A stretch of 64,000 nt of DNA from the NCBI GenBank assembly GCA_033297205.1, contig MU859172.1, forward strand, positions 52,268-116,267, read 5' to 3'. The notes under the pieces are model-generated. The model searched no databases and was not told the origin of the DNA. It saw only the letters and a program-made list of their open reading frames with translations. The position numbers and the translations under genes are program-made. Positions 11,851 to 23,600 of the stretch are shown in pieces. Position 1 is the stretch's first letter. The number at the start of each line of letters is the position of its first letter. This DNA is from Pseudoneurospora amorphoporcata. Taxonomy: Eukaryota; Ascomycota; Sordariomycetes; Sordariales; Sordariaceae.

Positions 11851-14470
11851 GGTGAGGGGTTGTGTGTGGAGAGCTATGCCAATGGGTGGTGATCAACAGC
11901 AATGGTGTGTGGTAATTTTTGGTGCTAGGAAGTCTCGAAGTATACCAGGATCAAGCGATGCACGTAGGGTGTTGTTGTGGATGCAGAATTCGGTCCGTCT
12001 TTTTTTCGACGAAAGAGACGGATCCGAACTCGAGGTGTTCAGCGGTACCAGCCGTAGGTAGATATGGCGAGTATCTGTCGCAGAGTAGGAGTTGGCGACA
12101 AGCTAGGAGAGGGATATTTGGTGTTCGGATCTAGATCAGAGAGACTCGGCGAGGGACAGTGAGGAGGCGAGATTTCTAGTTGACATGGCACGACAGTTGC
12201 ACCAAGTAGTGGAGAAGGACGGGTTCATGATCTCGGGGATCCTCCAGACTCGAACTGGCGGCCGCGACGGTGGACGGGATGAGGTTTTTCTTAAAGAAGG
12301 GAGGGACGGTCAGAATGCTGGAAATGCGACAAGTGACTGTCTCTTGAAAAGTGGACGGTTGGTGGGCGTGGCCTGATGACCCGAGTTAGGTGGTTGCGAC
12401 TGTTGCGAAGGCCCGAAGCTGGTGGTGCAGTGGTGTCTTGGGATTTCTTGCGGCGCTTGTCAGTGTGAAGCAGGAAAAGATCAACCTCGCTGGCCCTTTT
12501 GCCGTACTGTGCAGCGTCGTCCCTGTAGGCAGTTGCTATAGTGGCTAGCTGTGCCCCTACCTGAAAAATAATGGATATGAAAACAACGCCTAAAAAACTC
12601 TGGACAAAACACTGGCGTGTTGCTGGGCTGCAAAAAAGGAAGACGCTAGAAGCTTTCAAAGTTTCCTATCGGGCTGGAAACCAAGGTCGGAAGAGTTGGA
12701 GTGAGACAGTCAACTTTTTCTAATATAGAAATTTGGGGAAGAGTTTGGATAATGCCAGCATTAAACACCGAGAGCAGACGAACCAGCATAACGCCTGCCC
12801 GAATGCCGGTAACCACAAACCACAACGGAACGGAAGGTGCCGCTGCCTGTAACTGTTGCTGCAAACTGCAACACTAACTTTGTGAGCACAGACGTTCCGT
12901 CCCCTTGCGATAGATAGCGGCCTTCCTCTTTGAGAACTTTTTAACATCTTCTTTCCTTGTTGATAGTACTGAAGTGTTGTATAAAGAGAAACAAACACCG
13001 AGTTGCACAATAGTCCTTGTCAACGTCCATCTCTCTTTAAACATATACCATGTCCATGTACACTGCTGCAGCACAGTATCAGCTTGCGCAAGGACAGACT
13101 TCGATTCAAGCCACCATGTCTCGATCTTGGCAAGTTGGCGCATCTGGAACCAAGACGGGAACGGCGCGAGGGAGGATTCGATGTGACCGCCGCGTGCGCG
13201 GGTTGGCCAGCACGAGTCGCTGACACCATTTTGTGGAGGGTGAGGGAAGCCAAATGGACAGCGATGGATGACTGGACTGATCCATGTTTGTTTGACAACC
13301 CCCAATCCATCAGCTGAGCTGATATCGCAGGGCCGCCTCACCTCTCACTACATCGAGTATCGCCATGTGAATCGAGGGTTGTGAAAGTGAAGGCACGGTG
13401 TAGCATGACCGCGACGGATATACGTATGCATTTTCAGAACGGTATGATTACAAAGGAAAATGATTGCTCATTCTCCTGGCCAAGAGAAATCTAGAAACCA
13501 TTTCACAGCAACCGTCCATCACATCATCAAACCTTGATCTTAAACCAAACCGGTTATCCATCGACTATTTTGGGTTGGAGAAAAAAAGAAATCTTTCAGT
13601 CACACTGAAGGGAAAGGATGGTGATTGCCCATTACAACAAGAAGCCAACTGATAGGTACTGTAGCCGCATGAAAGAGGGGTAGCTGAGCGAACAGGCGCA
13701 TGGGAATGAGACATGTGCAGTGCGCCCTTCTGTGCCATCTCCCTGATTGTGAAAAGCTTAAAACGGAAGAGATGAGAGTTGAAACATTTACAAAAGAGAA
13801 AAAGATAAAAAGACGCAGTGCACACCAAGTCTCAAGTATAAGGATGACAAGCATCTGCAGGGAAAGGTGAATACCTTATGCGTGCTGGTAGCAATCGTGA
13901 CGGGACCGCACCGTAGCGAGATGCCACAGCACACACAGCATGTGAAGTCGACGCAGCTGAGGCCTCGAAAGGCCAAGGGTTAACTGATAAAGTGACATCA
14001 TTTTCGACTTCACTTTCTGAAAGCTCCCCTGCGACTGCTGCGAGTCTGGAGCCGCCAAGTCACGTGTAGCCCCATAAAGCACGAGCCTCTGCCGTTTATC
14101 GGTACGTACCTCATCCTGAACATGGCGCTCGGTGGCTCTGATAGAGGCGGGAGCTGAGTCTTGGCATTGGGAGCCGGCCGGGTGTGTTGCGTTGACCTGA
14201 AGCTGCCTGTCTTCCAGCGGCGCAACGAAGGCCACCGAACGCCATCACCACCACCTCCATCATTCTACCACTAGTAAACATCACCACCACAACCCACCAT
14301 CACGAACGAGTGCCGGCGCATCGCAACACACAGCCTCGACGAGCAAGCGACGACCGAATCCCGATCACGCAACCAAGGGCAAACCCATCCCACCTCGCAC
14401 AACACAATCAGACAAACAACCCACTGATTACCCCCGCGAGAGCTCCGTCTCTCCCCCACACGCCGTCACC
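11851..14470. other. Divergent intergenic region between vnx1-like gene and rpt6
   Basis: This 2.6 kb space separates two divergently transcribed genes and should hold both promoters and 5' leaders. I see no coding stretch with family resemblance. The 240 bases before 14471 are CA-rich without introns and probably form the rpt6 leader. A possible proteasome-type control element (GAAGGCCACC) lies at 14227-14236. Confidence 0.5.
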
Positions 14471-15735
14471 ATGGCGCTCGACAACTACTACCACAACAAG
14501 ATCGAGGCGATGAAGCTCGAGATCCTCAAGGGTCAAGCTGTTCTCCGCCGTCTCGAAGCACAACGAAATGACTACAACTCGCGCGTGCGCCTGCTCAGGG
14601 AAGAGCTCGGTCTGCTACAACAGCCCGGGTCCTACGTGGGCGAGGTCGTCAAGGTTATGAGCACAAAGAAGGTCCTCGTCAAGGTGCACCCCGAGGGCAA
14701 ATACGGTATGCGCTTCATATCCCCTCCTGCTGTTGTGTCTTGTGTGTTACGGATGGGTAGATGACGGAAGTACTAACCTTGTTGCCCCGCCGCCTACCAG
14801 TCGTCGATGTGTCCGACAATGTCGACATCACCAAGCTCACCGTCGGCAAGCGTGTCACCCTCCTCTCAGACTCGTACAAGCTCGAAAAGATGCTTCCTTC
14901 CTCAGTAGACCCGCTCGTGTCCCTCATGATGGTCGAAAAGGTGCCCGACAGTACCTACGATATGATTGGTGGTCTGGACCAGCAAATCAAGGAGATCAAG
15001 GAGGTGATCGAGCTCGGTCTCAAGCACCCCGAGCTGTTCGAGTCGCTAGGTATCGCCCAACCAAAGGGTGTCCTGCTCTACGGCCCTCCCGGTACCGGCA
15101 AGACCCTGCTCGCCCGTGCCGTCGCCCATCACACCGACTGCAAGTTCATCCGCGTTTCGGGTTCCGAGCTCGTGCAAAAGTACATCGGCGAGGGTTCCCG
15201 CATGGTGCGCGAGCTGTTCGTCATGGCGCGTGAGCACGCTCCTTCCATCATCTTCATGGATGAGATCGACTCCATCGGTTCTTCGCGTGTCGAGGGTTCG
15301 TCCGGCGGCGACTCCGAAGTCCAGCGCACCATGTTGGAGCTCCTCAACCAGCTCGACGGCTTCGAGCCGACCAAGAATATCAAGGTCATCATGGCCACCA
15401 ATCGTCTCGACATTCTTGACCCCGCCCTCCTGCGTCCCGGCCGTATCGACCGCAAGATCGAGTTCCCCCCTCCGAGCGTCGAGGCCCGCGCCGACATCTT
15501 GCGCATCCACAGCCGCAAGATGAACCTGACGCGCGGCATCAATTTGACCAAGATCGCCGAGAAGATGAACGGGTGCTCGGGCGCCGAGCTCAAGGGTGTC
15601 TGTACCGAGGCCGGCATGTACGCCCTCCGCGAGAGGCGCGTGCACGTCACGCAGGAGGACTTTGAGCTGGCCACGGCCAAGATTCTGAATAAGCATGATG
15701 ACAAGGAGGTGTCGTTGGCCAAGTTGTGGCGTTAA
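14471..15735 (+). CDS. rpt6: 26S proteasome regulatory ATPase subunit Rpt6
   Basis: Exons 14471-14705 and 14801-15735 encode 389 residues. The N-terminus MALDNYYHNKIEAMKLEILK leads into a coiled coil, followed by the OB-fold part (YVGEVVKVM...VLVKVHPEGKY) and the AAA+ domain. Visible motifs are Walker A GPPGTGKT at about residue 172, the pore loop KYIGEG, Walker B IIFMDEID, sensor 1 MATNR and the arginine-finger region LRPGRIDRKIEF. The C-terminus ends LAKLWR without an HbYX motif, as expected for Rpt6, which does not open the 20S gate. Rpt6 (yeast Sug1) is one of six ATPases in the base ring that unfold ubiquitylated substrates in nucleus and cytoplasm. The single 95-nt intron splits the OB region at phase 1. 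The gene is convergent with the phosphatase gene that ends at 17229. Confidence 0.97.
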
Positions 15736-17228
15736 GTTTACTCGAAGAGAGGAAAACGGAACGGACAGAAGCGGAAGAAAGGGAATGAGGGTTCATGCGT
15801 ACAACGATACGATACAGAATACTACAATATTACTTTTATGGGAAAAAGTAACTGACAAGGACTTGCTCACTTATTTGCCTTGGTGCATCTTTTTCGAGTC
15901 TGCCTTCGTCGTCTAATAGCTTCTCCAAGTGTACCGTGTTGTATATTACAAGAGTGCAATTCCTAGCGCAACAAGTCACAGATTGGTCAATCAACATATA
16001 TGACAAAGAGGTGCTCTTAGTACTGTCAAAGGTGATATCTTTGCTGTACTTGATGCATTTGAACCCCTATGGCAGGTTACTTGGACCAGGCATTACCGTC
16101 AAGTCTAGCTTTCTTTGCACTGGGCCCATCACAGGGTCTCCAACACCATCACGCGACATGTGAAAACGTAGATCATGCGGAAGGAGGGAGAATAAACGAT
16201 TCATTGGAGTTGGGTTGAGTATCAAAGTCTATTTGTAAGTTTCTGATATAGCGTGGCTACTCATGAGTGACTGGCCAACCCTCACAGTTTAATAACCTTG
16301 AAATTCATCTTACGCCACGAGCATTTGACAATTGTCTGGTATATGTAAGGTGAGCCGTGTACCTAGAGCTCTCGTATCCCTTCTATCGTGTTGGCGAACG
16401 CAACACCAGACCACACCAAACATGTTGAAGAACGGAGGCGGAAGAAAAAGTATATATCATATGCTAGCTACTTACTATACAAGCTCCCACAAAACACTCG
16501 AACGCCGGAAAACGCGCCATGCAAGTGCTACTTACAAAACCACAAACCAGAAGAACGCCATGCTTATCTATCATCATGCAATTTGCGAAGGAACACAACC
16601 CCCGCAAAGCTTCAGTAGTGACCAAGGTAATGGTAGAATGATAATGGTAATGATGTAGTAAACGACAGAAAAAGGTGCTGAAGAGGGGGGGGGGAGGGGA
16701 GGGTACTGGGTAACTGATGAGGTATGCGTAAACAAACGACAACAACTACCAAAAAAAAAAAAAACGACAAACAACTTAACGAGTAACAGAATGACACGCT
16801 CTCCCACCAACCCGAGTGACCGACTGAATGACCAGCCAAACCGAACATATGCTAGTAGTGGTAGTAAGGAATCATCACCCATCTCTTCATCCTATCTTTC
16901 CTTTAGTCCATGATACCGTTCTCTCTTTCTTACAATCCATCCCCTCTTTCGTTCGCGATATGGTTCCACCGCCGTGTTGTGATTGGGAACAACAACCGAT
17001 TAAGAACCATCTGATTTATACATTCCACCCATTCCATCCCTTCTTATCCCATCCCATTTCAAATCCATTCCTTTCCATTCCTTTCACCTTTCAATGCCAA
17101 AATGCTCTTTGCTTTTCCGTCTTGTCCCTTCGCCAAACCGGAACCAGAATCCCTGAAGGAGAAAGGCCCTATGCGCAACTGAGCTGAGTGTACAATGCCT
17201 CATCCTTTCAGCCATGGCTTGTATTGTT
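15736..17228. other. Convergent intergenic region
   Basis: This space lies between the 3' ends of rpt6 and the tyrosine phosphatase gene. It is A/T- and pyrimidine-rich and contains a 10-nt G run at 16685-16694 and an A run at about 16751-16764. No gene is supported; it should mainly be 3' untranslated and terminator sequence. Confidence 0.5.
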
Positions 17229-20200
17229 TTACATAGCAAGGCTTCCACTCCTGACTCTGCTACTGCCTCTCCTCCCACTAGCCCCACCAGCAGTGCTAGT
17301 ATGAGAACGCTCCTCCAGCCGCCAGATCCACTCAATGACCGTCTCGTAGCAGAGGACGAACTGCCTTAGACTCTGGACCATGCTCAATCGCTGACCACGG
17401 AAGTCCTCAACGGTCTTGGCGATGAGGTCGAGCGTGTCATCGTCGAGCCAAGTGGTGTCGATGCCTTCGTCGTGCTTGCTTTCCTCCTTTGTCTCGGTTG
17501 ATGCTGGCAGTGGTGCGCTGAAGTCAAAGCCCTTGCTCTCATCCAGGTTCTTCATTCCTCCTAGACCGCCGGGCCCGTGATTGAACTGAAGCTTATGTCC
17601 GCCCATGGAGATATCGTCGTCCGAGTCACGGATACATTCGGTCGCCTGTCGCTTGGAAGGCTTGACTCCGTCCATGACCCCATCGACCTCTGCCTCATTT
17701 TCCGAGACCCTGCGCCCGCCAAAGCGGTTATCGATCCGTCGATCAGCCTTCTCGGCCTTGCGCATTCGTTGGCGCTTGAGCATGTCGATCACGCTGTCAA
17801 CCGTGCAGAAGGCGCCTGTCCGGCCGCAACCTGCAGAGCAGTGCACCAGCATGGGACGCGCGTGGTCGTTCGGTTCGGGTGCGTCGTTCGGGTCGAGGGG
17901 CAGTGAGTCGCCGCGCTTGAGACGGTTGGTGAAATTCTTGACGTCAACCTGCATTTCGTCGGAGGGGCCCGCGCCAGAGCTTTCGAGAGCGGGTGCCGCT
18001 CGTTGCATGACGTTGGCGAGCTCGACTAGGGCGAGGAGGTGGCTTGGCTGAGCCGGTGCTCCAAAATCGGGCCAAGAGGGGTAATGGAGTTGGGTGATTT
18101 CGCGCATCGGGAGGAAGGGATGAGCGGCATGGCTCAGAGCGAACTTGCGGATGATGACATATGGTGTCTCTGCCGAAGCCGCAGGGGGCTGCTGCGTGCC
18201 GTCGAGGTTTGGCTGCGTCGTTGTGGTGTTTGCACGACGGCGGCCAGTCTCCGCTCTGCCAGCTTGTGCTGGGTTCCAGGGGAACGCGCCTTGCGTAGCA
18301 TCCCCAGATGATACGTTTGTTGTCGAGGAGGCGGAGTCTGACGTTGACGGCACGCCGGCTTGAGAGCCTTGCCTATGCTTGTCAATATCCAAGGACACCT
18401 TCTTTTCTGACAGTACCCGGAGCTTGATCGGGCCGAAATCTTTGCCTTTCCAGTAGGGATGGCACTTTAGTTGCCCTCCCTCGGATTCGGCCGTCAACAT
18501 GACAATGACACGGACGTCCTGATCCCAAATGACAGACCAGAAATCCTGTAAAGCTCATCCGTCAGCTCCTGATGCACTCAAAAATCTAGAATGTTCATCA
18601 AGTGTCAACATACCTCGAAAGTAGCCGGTAGCGGGCCCTGGCTAGCGATGTAGCGCTTGTTGCTACGGCTTGCTTGGATGTGGCTGGCATTGACATAATC
18701 GCATTCACCATCGCGGCGGCCCTGAAGCCTTACCCGCGCGTGTTCGAACGGTAAAATGTCCTTGTACCTGTTCTTTCCACCCTTCTCGATTCCGGACAGC
18801 TGCACCTTGCCATTCCGTTTAGGGTCCGCGTTGGCACCAGGCGTAAAAACGGAGTAAGCGTCCCTCATCCGAGATTGTTCCCTTAACTCAATGCGAAGGA
18901 ACTTCTCCGACACTTTCTTGCCGTGGTCACCGCTGTCTGCCGCTTCCCTCAGCCACTTTGGTAGAGTCTCCTTGTCGAGATCTTGAGGAAGACCAACGTC
19001 CATCTGCCCAACTCCATCGACCAGATCTTGGTTTTGTCGGATGTTGTTAAAGAAGGGGTTCGGGCCGTTCCCTGTGTTGGGCAACATGACGCCGCCAATA
19101 ACAGGCGGGATGTTGGCTCCTCCAGGACCAGCGGCACCCTGTCCTAGAGACAAGGCTGGCGTAGTGGTAGCAGATGACCCGCGGTCAATCAAGTCCGGGT
19201 ATGTTTCGGCGAAGGCCTTGAATCCTCCGCGTAGGATATTTGCTGTACCAGAGAAGCCCTCGTTCGTGAATTTCTTAATCATGTTGATGGCGCCCATGGC
19301 ATCGCGCCTGTCGGACGACGAAGCATCATACACGACAAGGTACTTGGCGTGGCGCCAGTTGGAGAACTTGTCTTGATCCTGGTTTGCCGAGAACGTTTGC
19401 TGGAGTTTCTGCAAATTGAATGTTGCTCGCTTCAGTAGGGTTGTCGGAATGCACAGGTTCAAAGAACCCTTTACTCTGGATAAGGCATACTGGGGCGAGA
19501 CCCGAATATCCAGCAACAGCAGCTCTGAATCATCCCCTTGCTCCATCATGTCCCTCAGCCGAGCCGGGTCTATCATAGCTGGCCCATCGCTGTTCGCTGC
19601 TGCCTTTGGGTTGGGAGGAGCAGTATCCGCTCTTCGTTGCTGCATTGGTGGCTCGGCCTTTGTTGATGACATGGACAAACGCGGGTGGCGGTCGTCGACT
19701 CGGGAGATGGAATGGGCTGACTTCCCCCATTCGACTGGGGTTCCAAATGGGGGGTCGATCTGCGCTGGTGATTCTTGCCTGCCCATATTGAAGAAGGAAG
19801 GCGCATTGAGCGAGAAGGAAGGCGCGTTGAGGGAGGCCTGGGAGCTCCTCTTCGAGTCCCCAGAGATATAGGCGGAATCGTGTATACTATCATTGTCGCC
19901 TGACTGCTTGAGGTTGTGAACGTCCTTGTTGAACTTGAGATTGGGGAGCGGGCCATGCAGACCCAAACCAGACAGCCTGGGAAGGTGACCGCCCGTGGGC
20001 TCGGCACCCAGGCTTAGGTTGTGTCGCTTGGGCGGCTCTGGCCTCTTGAAGCCAAAAGGTGTGGAGGGTCCGGGAGTACGCGGGCCCATTGTGATGTTGA
20101 AGTGGGACCCCGACAAGCTGAAGGACGACCTCCCGAGGTTGGCATCTATCTGCTTCCTGAAGGCCTCGAAGTCGGGGTTCGCATCTAGGGGTAGGGGCTT

Positions 20201-20638
20201 CGGTATTGCTGCCGCGAAGGATTTTACCGAGGAAGACGGCGAGCTCCAGTTTTCACTGGGCAGCACGGCCGACTCCAGAGGATCAGCGGCATGGTCAACC
20301 GAAAGGCCAAAATAATTAGGGCTCGGAGTACGAGCTTCATGTTGTTGGGCGGAGGTGCCGGGAGAGAGGCGGGGAGGGTATGGCTGGCCGACGGAGTAGA
20401 TGCGCGGCGAGGCTAGCGGCGTGCCCGTAGGCTTGTGAGTGAAGTAGGACTGGGAATTCGATCGCGAATGGGGGCCTGGTGTTTTCATGGTGAGGTAGGT
20501 GGTGGTGGTGGTGGTAGTGGTTGTAGTAGAGTGGGTGCTGGTTCCCTGATTTGGCGACATGGCTGCGATGTTGGCAACGAAGATACGCGGTCTCGTCCTA
20601 CGTTCCGCCACAAATAATTCTTCCCTCGATCGTTTCAT
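17229..20638 (-). CDS. Rhodanese-like plus protein tyrosine phosphatase (Pyp1 type)
   Basis: Exons complement(20638-18614, 18545-17229) with a 68-nt intron encode 1113 residues. The first 350 are low-complexity and Ser/Pro-rich, including a poly-Thr tract. A rhodanese-like (Cdc25 homology) domain spans about 352-482: LLLLDIRVSPQYA to LVVYDASSSDRRD to ANILRGGFKAF. Its active-site Cys position appears to be Ser, so it is probably a binding domain. The classical PTP domain runs from about 620: KNRYKDILPFEHARV, DYVNASHI, WPD loop (Asp about 835), signature HCSAGCGRTG (Cys about 911) and Q loop QSLRQFVLCYE. Long hydrophilic inserts interrupt it. In fission yeast Pyp1/Pyp2, proteins of this type dephosphorylate stress MAP kinases. 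That role here is inferred. An in-frame second Met (MSPNQG, codon 27) is an alternative start. A 4-codon upstream ORF overlaps the first ATG. Confidence 0.9.
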
Positions 20639-20649
20639 AAGGCTCCCAT
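20635..20649 (-). promoter_or_regulatory. Minimal upstream ORF overlapping the phosphatase start codon
   Basis: A 4-codon ORF (MGAL) begins at 20649 and its TGA overlaps the main ATG in the string TTATGA. Such a stop/start overlap could force reinitiation or favour the downstream Met at codon 27. It is real in the sequence, but its function is inferred and the transcript start is unknown. Confidence 0.35.
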
Positions 20650-23600
20650 CTTCTGTCGCCGAGACCGAAGTGCTTGAGGTAAGATAAGGGGTAGGTAGTT
20701 ATAGTGGCTTGTCGTGGTGATGTTTCTTGCAATCGGTATTATCCCAGCAGGACAGGGTACGTAGGTCGGCTTGAGGCTTCGGGGCGAAGCGAAGCAAGTG
20801 GCTCGATATACGTCGCAGAGACGAAAGAGTCGCGTCGGGCCAGCCCTGGAAGCGCAAGTCGCCAGGAAAGGCTGTAGTGTAGGTTTGGATGCGAGGTTAT
20901 GGAGAGAAGGTGGACAAGGAGGTACCTTTACGTAGGCGCAGGGGAGACTAGTCGAGGTGGATTGCCGAGGCGAGGACACCGTGGAGGGGCGTGAAATTGA
21001 GAGAAACCTGAAGGCGACTACCCTGTCTCAGCAGTGGGGAAAGAGCTGGGCAGGTCGACTTGTTATCGCAGCAGCAGGAAGTGAGTAAGTCAAGAATTCC
21101 AGGATGTAGCAGTCTGCAGTGTACGTAGAGGTATGTGCTGTAGTGTATAATAGGTAAGGTGTGTATGTATTGGTCGAGTGAGTTGTCCTGGATGAATCCT
21201 TTTCGAAGGTCGAGAGCGTGATTTCGGAGGGTAGCCGAGTATGGTACTGTGTGGTACTGTGTTAAGGTTGTCTTTTTTACGAGGTTGGAGGAAGAGGTTA
21301 CGAAGAGGGAGAAGAGACGAAAGGGACCACTTTCAAAGAGAGGAAAAAATCGAGACGGACCTGACAGGAAGGGGACTAGGGGAGTTTGACAGAAGAGCGT
21401 GTGCGTCATGTGTGCAGTGTGTGTGGTTTGTGTCCTGCGTGTTGTGTGTGAACTTGGGGATCGTGGGGAGTGGTGTCTCCCAGAGTGGGTTGGTTGATTG
21501 GAAGGGCTGTCAGAAAAGAACAAGAACAAAAGGTAAGGTACTTACCTACCTCTGCAACTCCAACTGGCGGTTGTGGGGCCCCTGACGCGCAGGTGGGGAT
21601 GGTTTAGAGACGGGGGCCCCTGTACGGTGATGTCGTCGCCGGTTTCTGTACGGCTCAACCTCCCAGAACTTTAGAGGATGTGGTATCTGGGTCCCTCACT
21701 TCCGAGGCGATCTCCAGATCGAAGCTGGCTGAACGAGGCTAACGTTCGTAAATAGATCCGATTATTGTTCTGGCCAAGTCGGATGTCGGAATTGGACAAG
21801 ACTGTGCGTAAGTACACTTGTTGCGCGCGGCTTCGTTTCTTCTTTTTGTAATTTTGGACTCAACTCAATGGTGTGGGAGAAGGTTGTGCGTTGAGGTAAA
21901 GTGCGTACTCGGTAGGTACCCAGCACACAGTACAAATTATTGGCCACTGGTGGTTGGCGGGGTCTGTTCCCTTGCTTTATTCGTGTCGGGGATGATCGCT
22001 GTTGGAAATCTGACACGACGATCAGGTTCGGCTTCTTGGCGGCCGATGAAACTTGCACCAACTTCGTTTGTGTTTTTGTAGGCCTGCCCTTCTCCTAAAG
22101 ATTACCACCTGCTATAGCAACAGTACTCTATGGCACTTTGGCGTCAGCGAAGCGGGTATTAAATTGGTCAGGCGTAGTTTGGCTACCGTCTAGTTAAAGG
22201 CGACGATGTTGGAATGGACAAATTCAGTTTATAGTATGTGTAATTGTGCGCCGAAAACTGAAAAGCTAGGGGATAGATAGATAAGTAGTTGGGGGTTGAA
22301 AAAGGCAGATCAGAAAATTGTCAACCGGTGCACAAGCGCAATGAAAAAATCCCGGGAAACAGGGGGTCAACGTCTGCACAACTGAAGAGTTTGATGCCAA
22401 ACTGGATGGAAGCAATGATCTGCGCTGCTGCAGTTCCCCCAAAACGACAACCGGTGTCCGCGTTTTGTCATCGTTGACGTCGCTTCGCTGACCTCATCTA
22501 CGGTGACGAGATGTCTTTTTCCTTTTTTTTGAAAAAGTGGTGTCGAGGCGAAATCCTTCGAGACTAAGCCTCGTCATTTACCGGCTCCATCCTCATAATG
22601 CTTTTGTTCTTTGTTCTCTCACGCGCCTGTCGCCTCTCTCACTTCTACGCACGTAGGGCTTCATTATGCTTGTCTAGCATAGAGACCGCAGATGAGGCGA
22701 GTTGCTTCGTCCGATACGGACTCCAAATAGTCCGGACGAAAGCGGAATGCCGTCACTGTCATCTGTTTGTACGGCACTCGGCCACGGATACCGGCGCAAG
22801 CCTGACGTATATGCGCCGTATGTATGTTAAACCAAAGTTGAACCCTTTTGCGGGTTTGTCCCAGCTTCCAGATGCCGACCGGGCGTCCATGGCTTTGAAT
22901 CGCATAGATAGAGACGAGACAGAAGAAAGACCACATTATTTTCAGGTGATAGTGGAGGAATCCAGACCACAGTCAACCCACACAGATACGCCAGGATCAA
23001 TGTCCATTTGCGTCACTTGTCGTCATAGGTGATAGCAGCGCCCCGGATACCCGTCGAAGCTTGCAGTCTGTCCATGATAGGTAGTACCGCCCGGTCCTGC
23101 GTTGCGGCGGAGGCGTCCGTATCCGTATTGGATTGAACTGCCTGGTCTGGCATCGGGATGCTCCCACCTCTGATTCACCCGTCTAGCGCTTAACTTCCTG
23201 AGCACGATGACTCGATGGGGACGAGGTTCCAGAGTCGATCGCCGACATCCGGATCTTGTTAATGGATAGAGAAAGAAATTCAGTCAAAGAGGGTGCCTGA
23301 CAATCTCTCCAGCTAGAAACATCACCCGCTGTTTCCCCCTTCCTATAGACATCGTGACTCTCCTCTGTGGATGGCCAAGAGACGCTTGATTTAGGAAACA
23401 CGCGACCTCTTTCCTTGCGGCCAGTTTCTCCGTCCATAATGTTTCACTATCAGCTGCTTGACGGGAACAAAAAGTCCATAGCATTGACACGACGACAAGG
23501 ACGATGGTGTTTATGGTCGTCGTCAACAGGCTGGGGGCATGTGCAGCTAGCGGACCACGCGAAAAGTAGCCAGGCTAGGGTCGTATCTTCTTAGCAGCGA

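Noticed and set aside
15046..15722. Two long antisense ORFs opposite rpt6
   Set aside because: Shadow frames of a highly biased coding exon; they have no features of their own.
20948..21529. 193-codon minus-strand ORF upstream of the phosphatase
   Set aside because: Low-complexity, no domain, and located in the probable leader or promoter; not supported as a gene.
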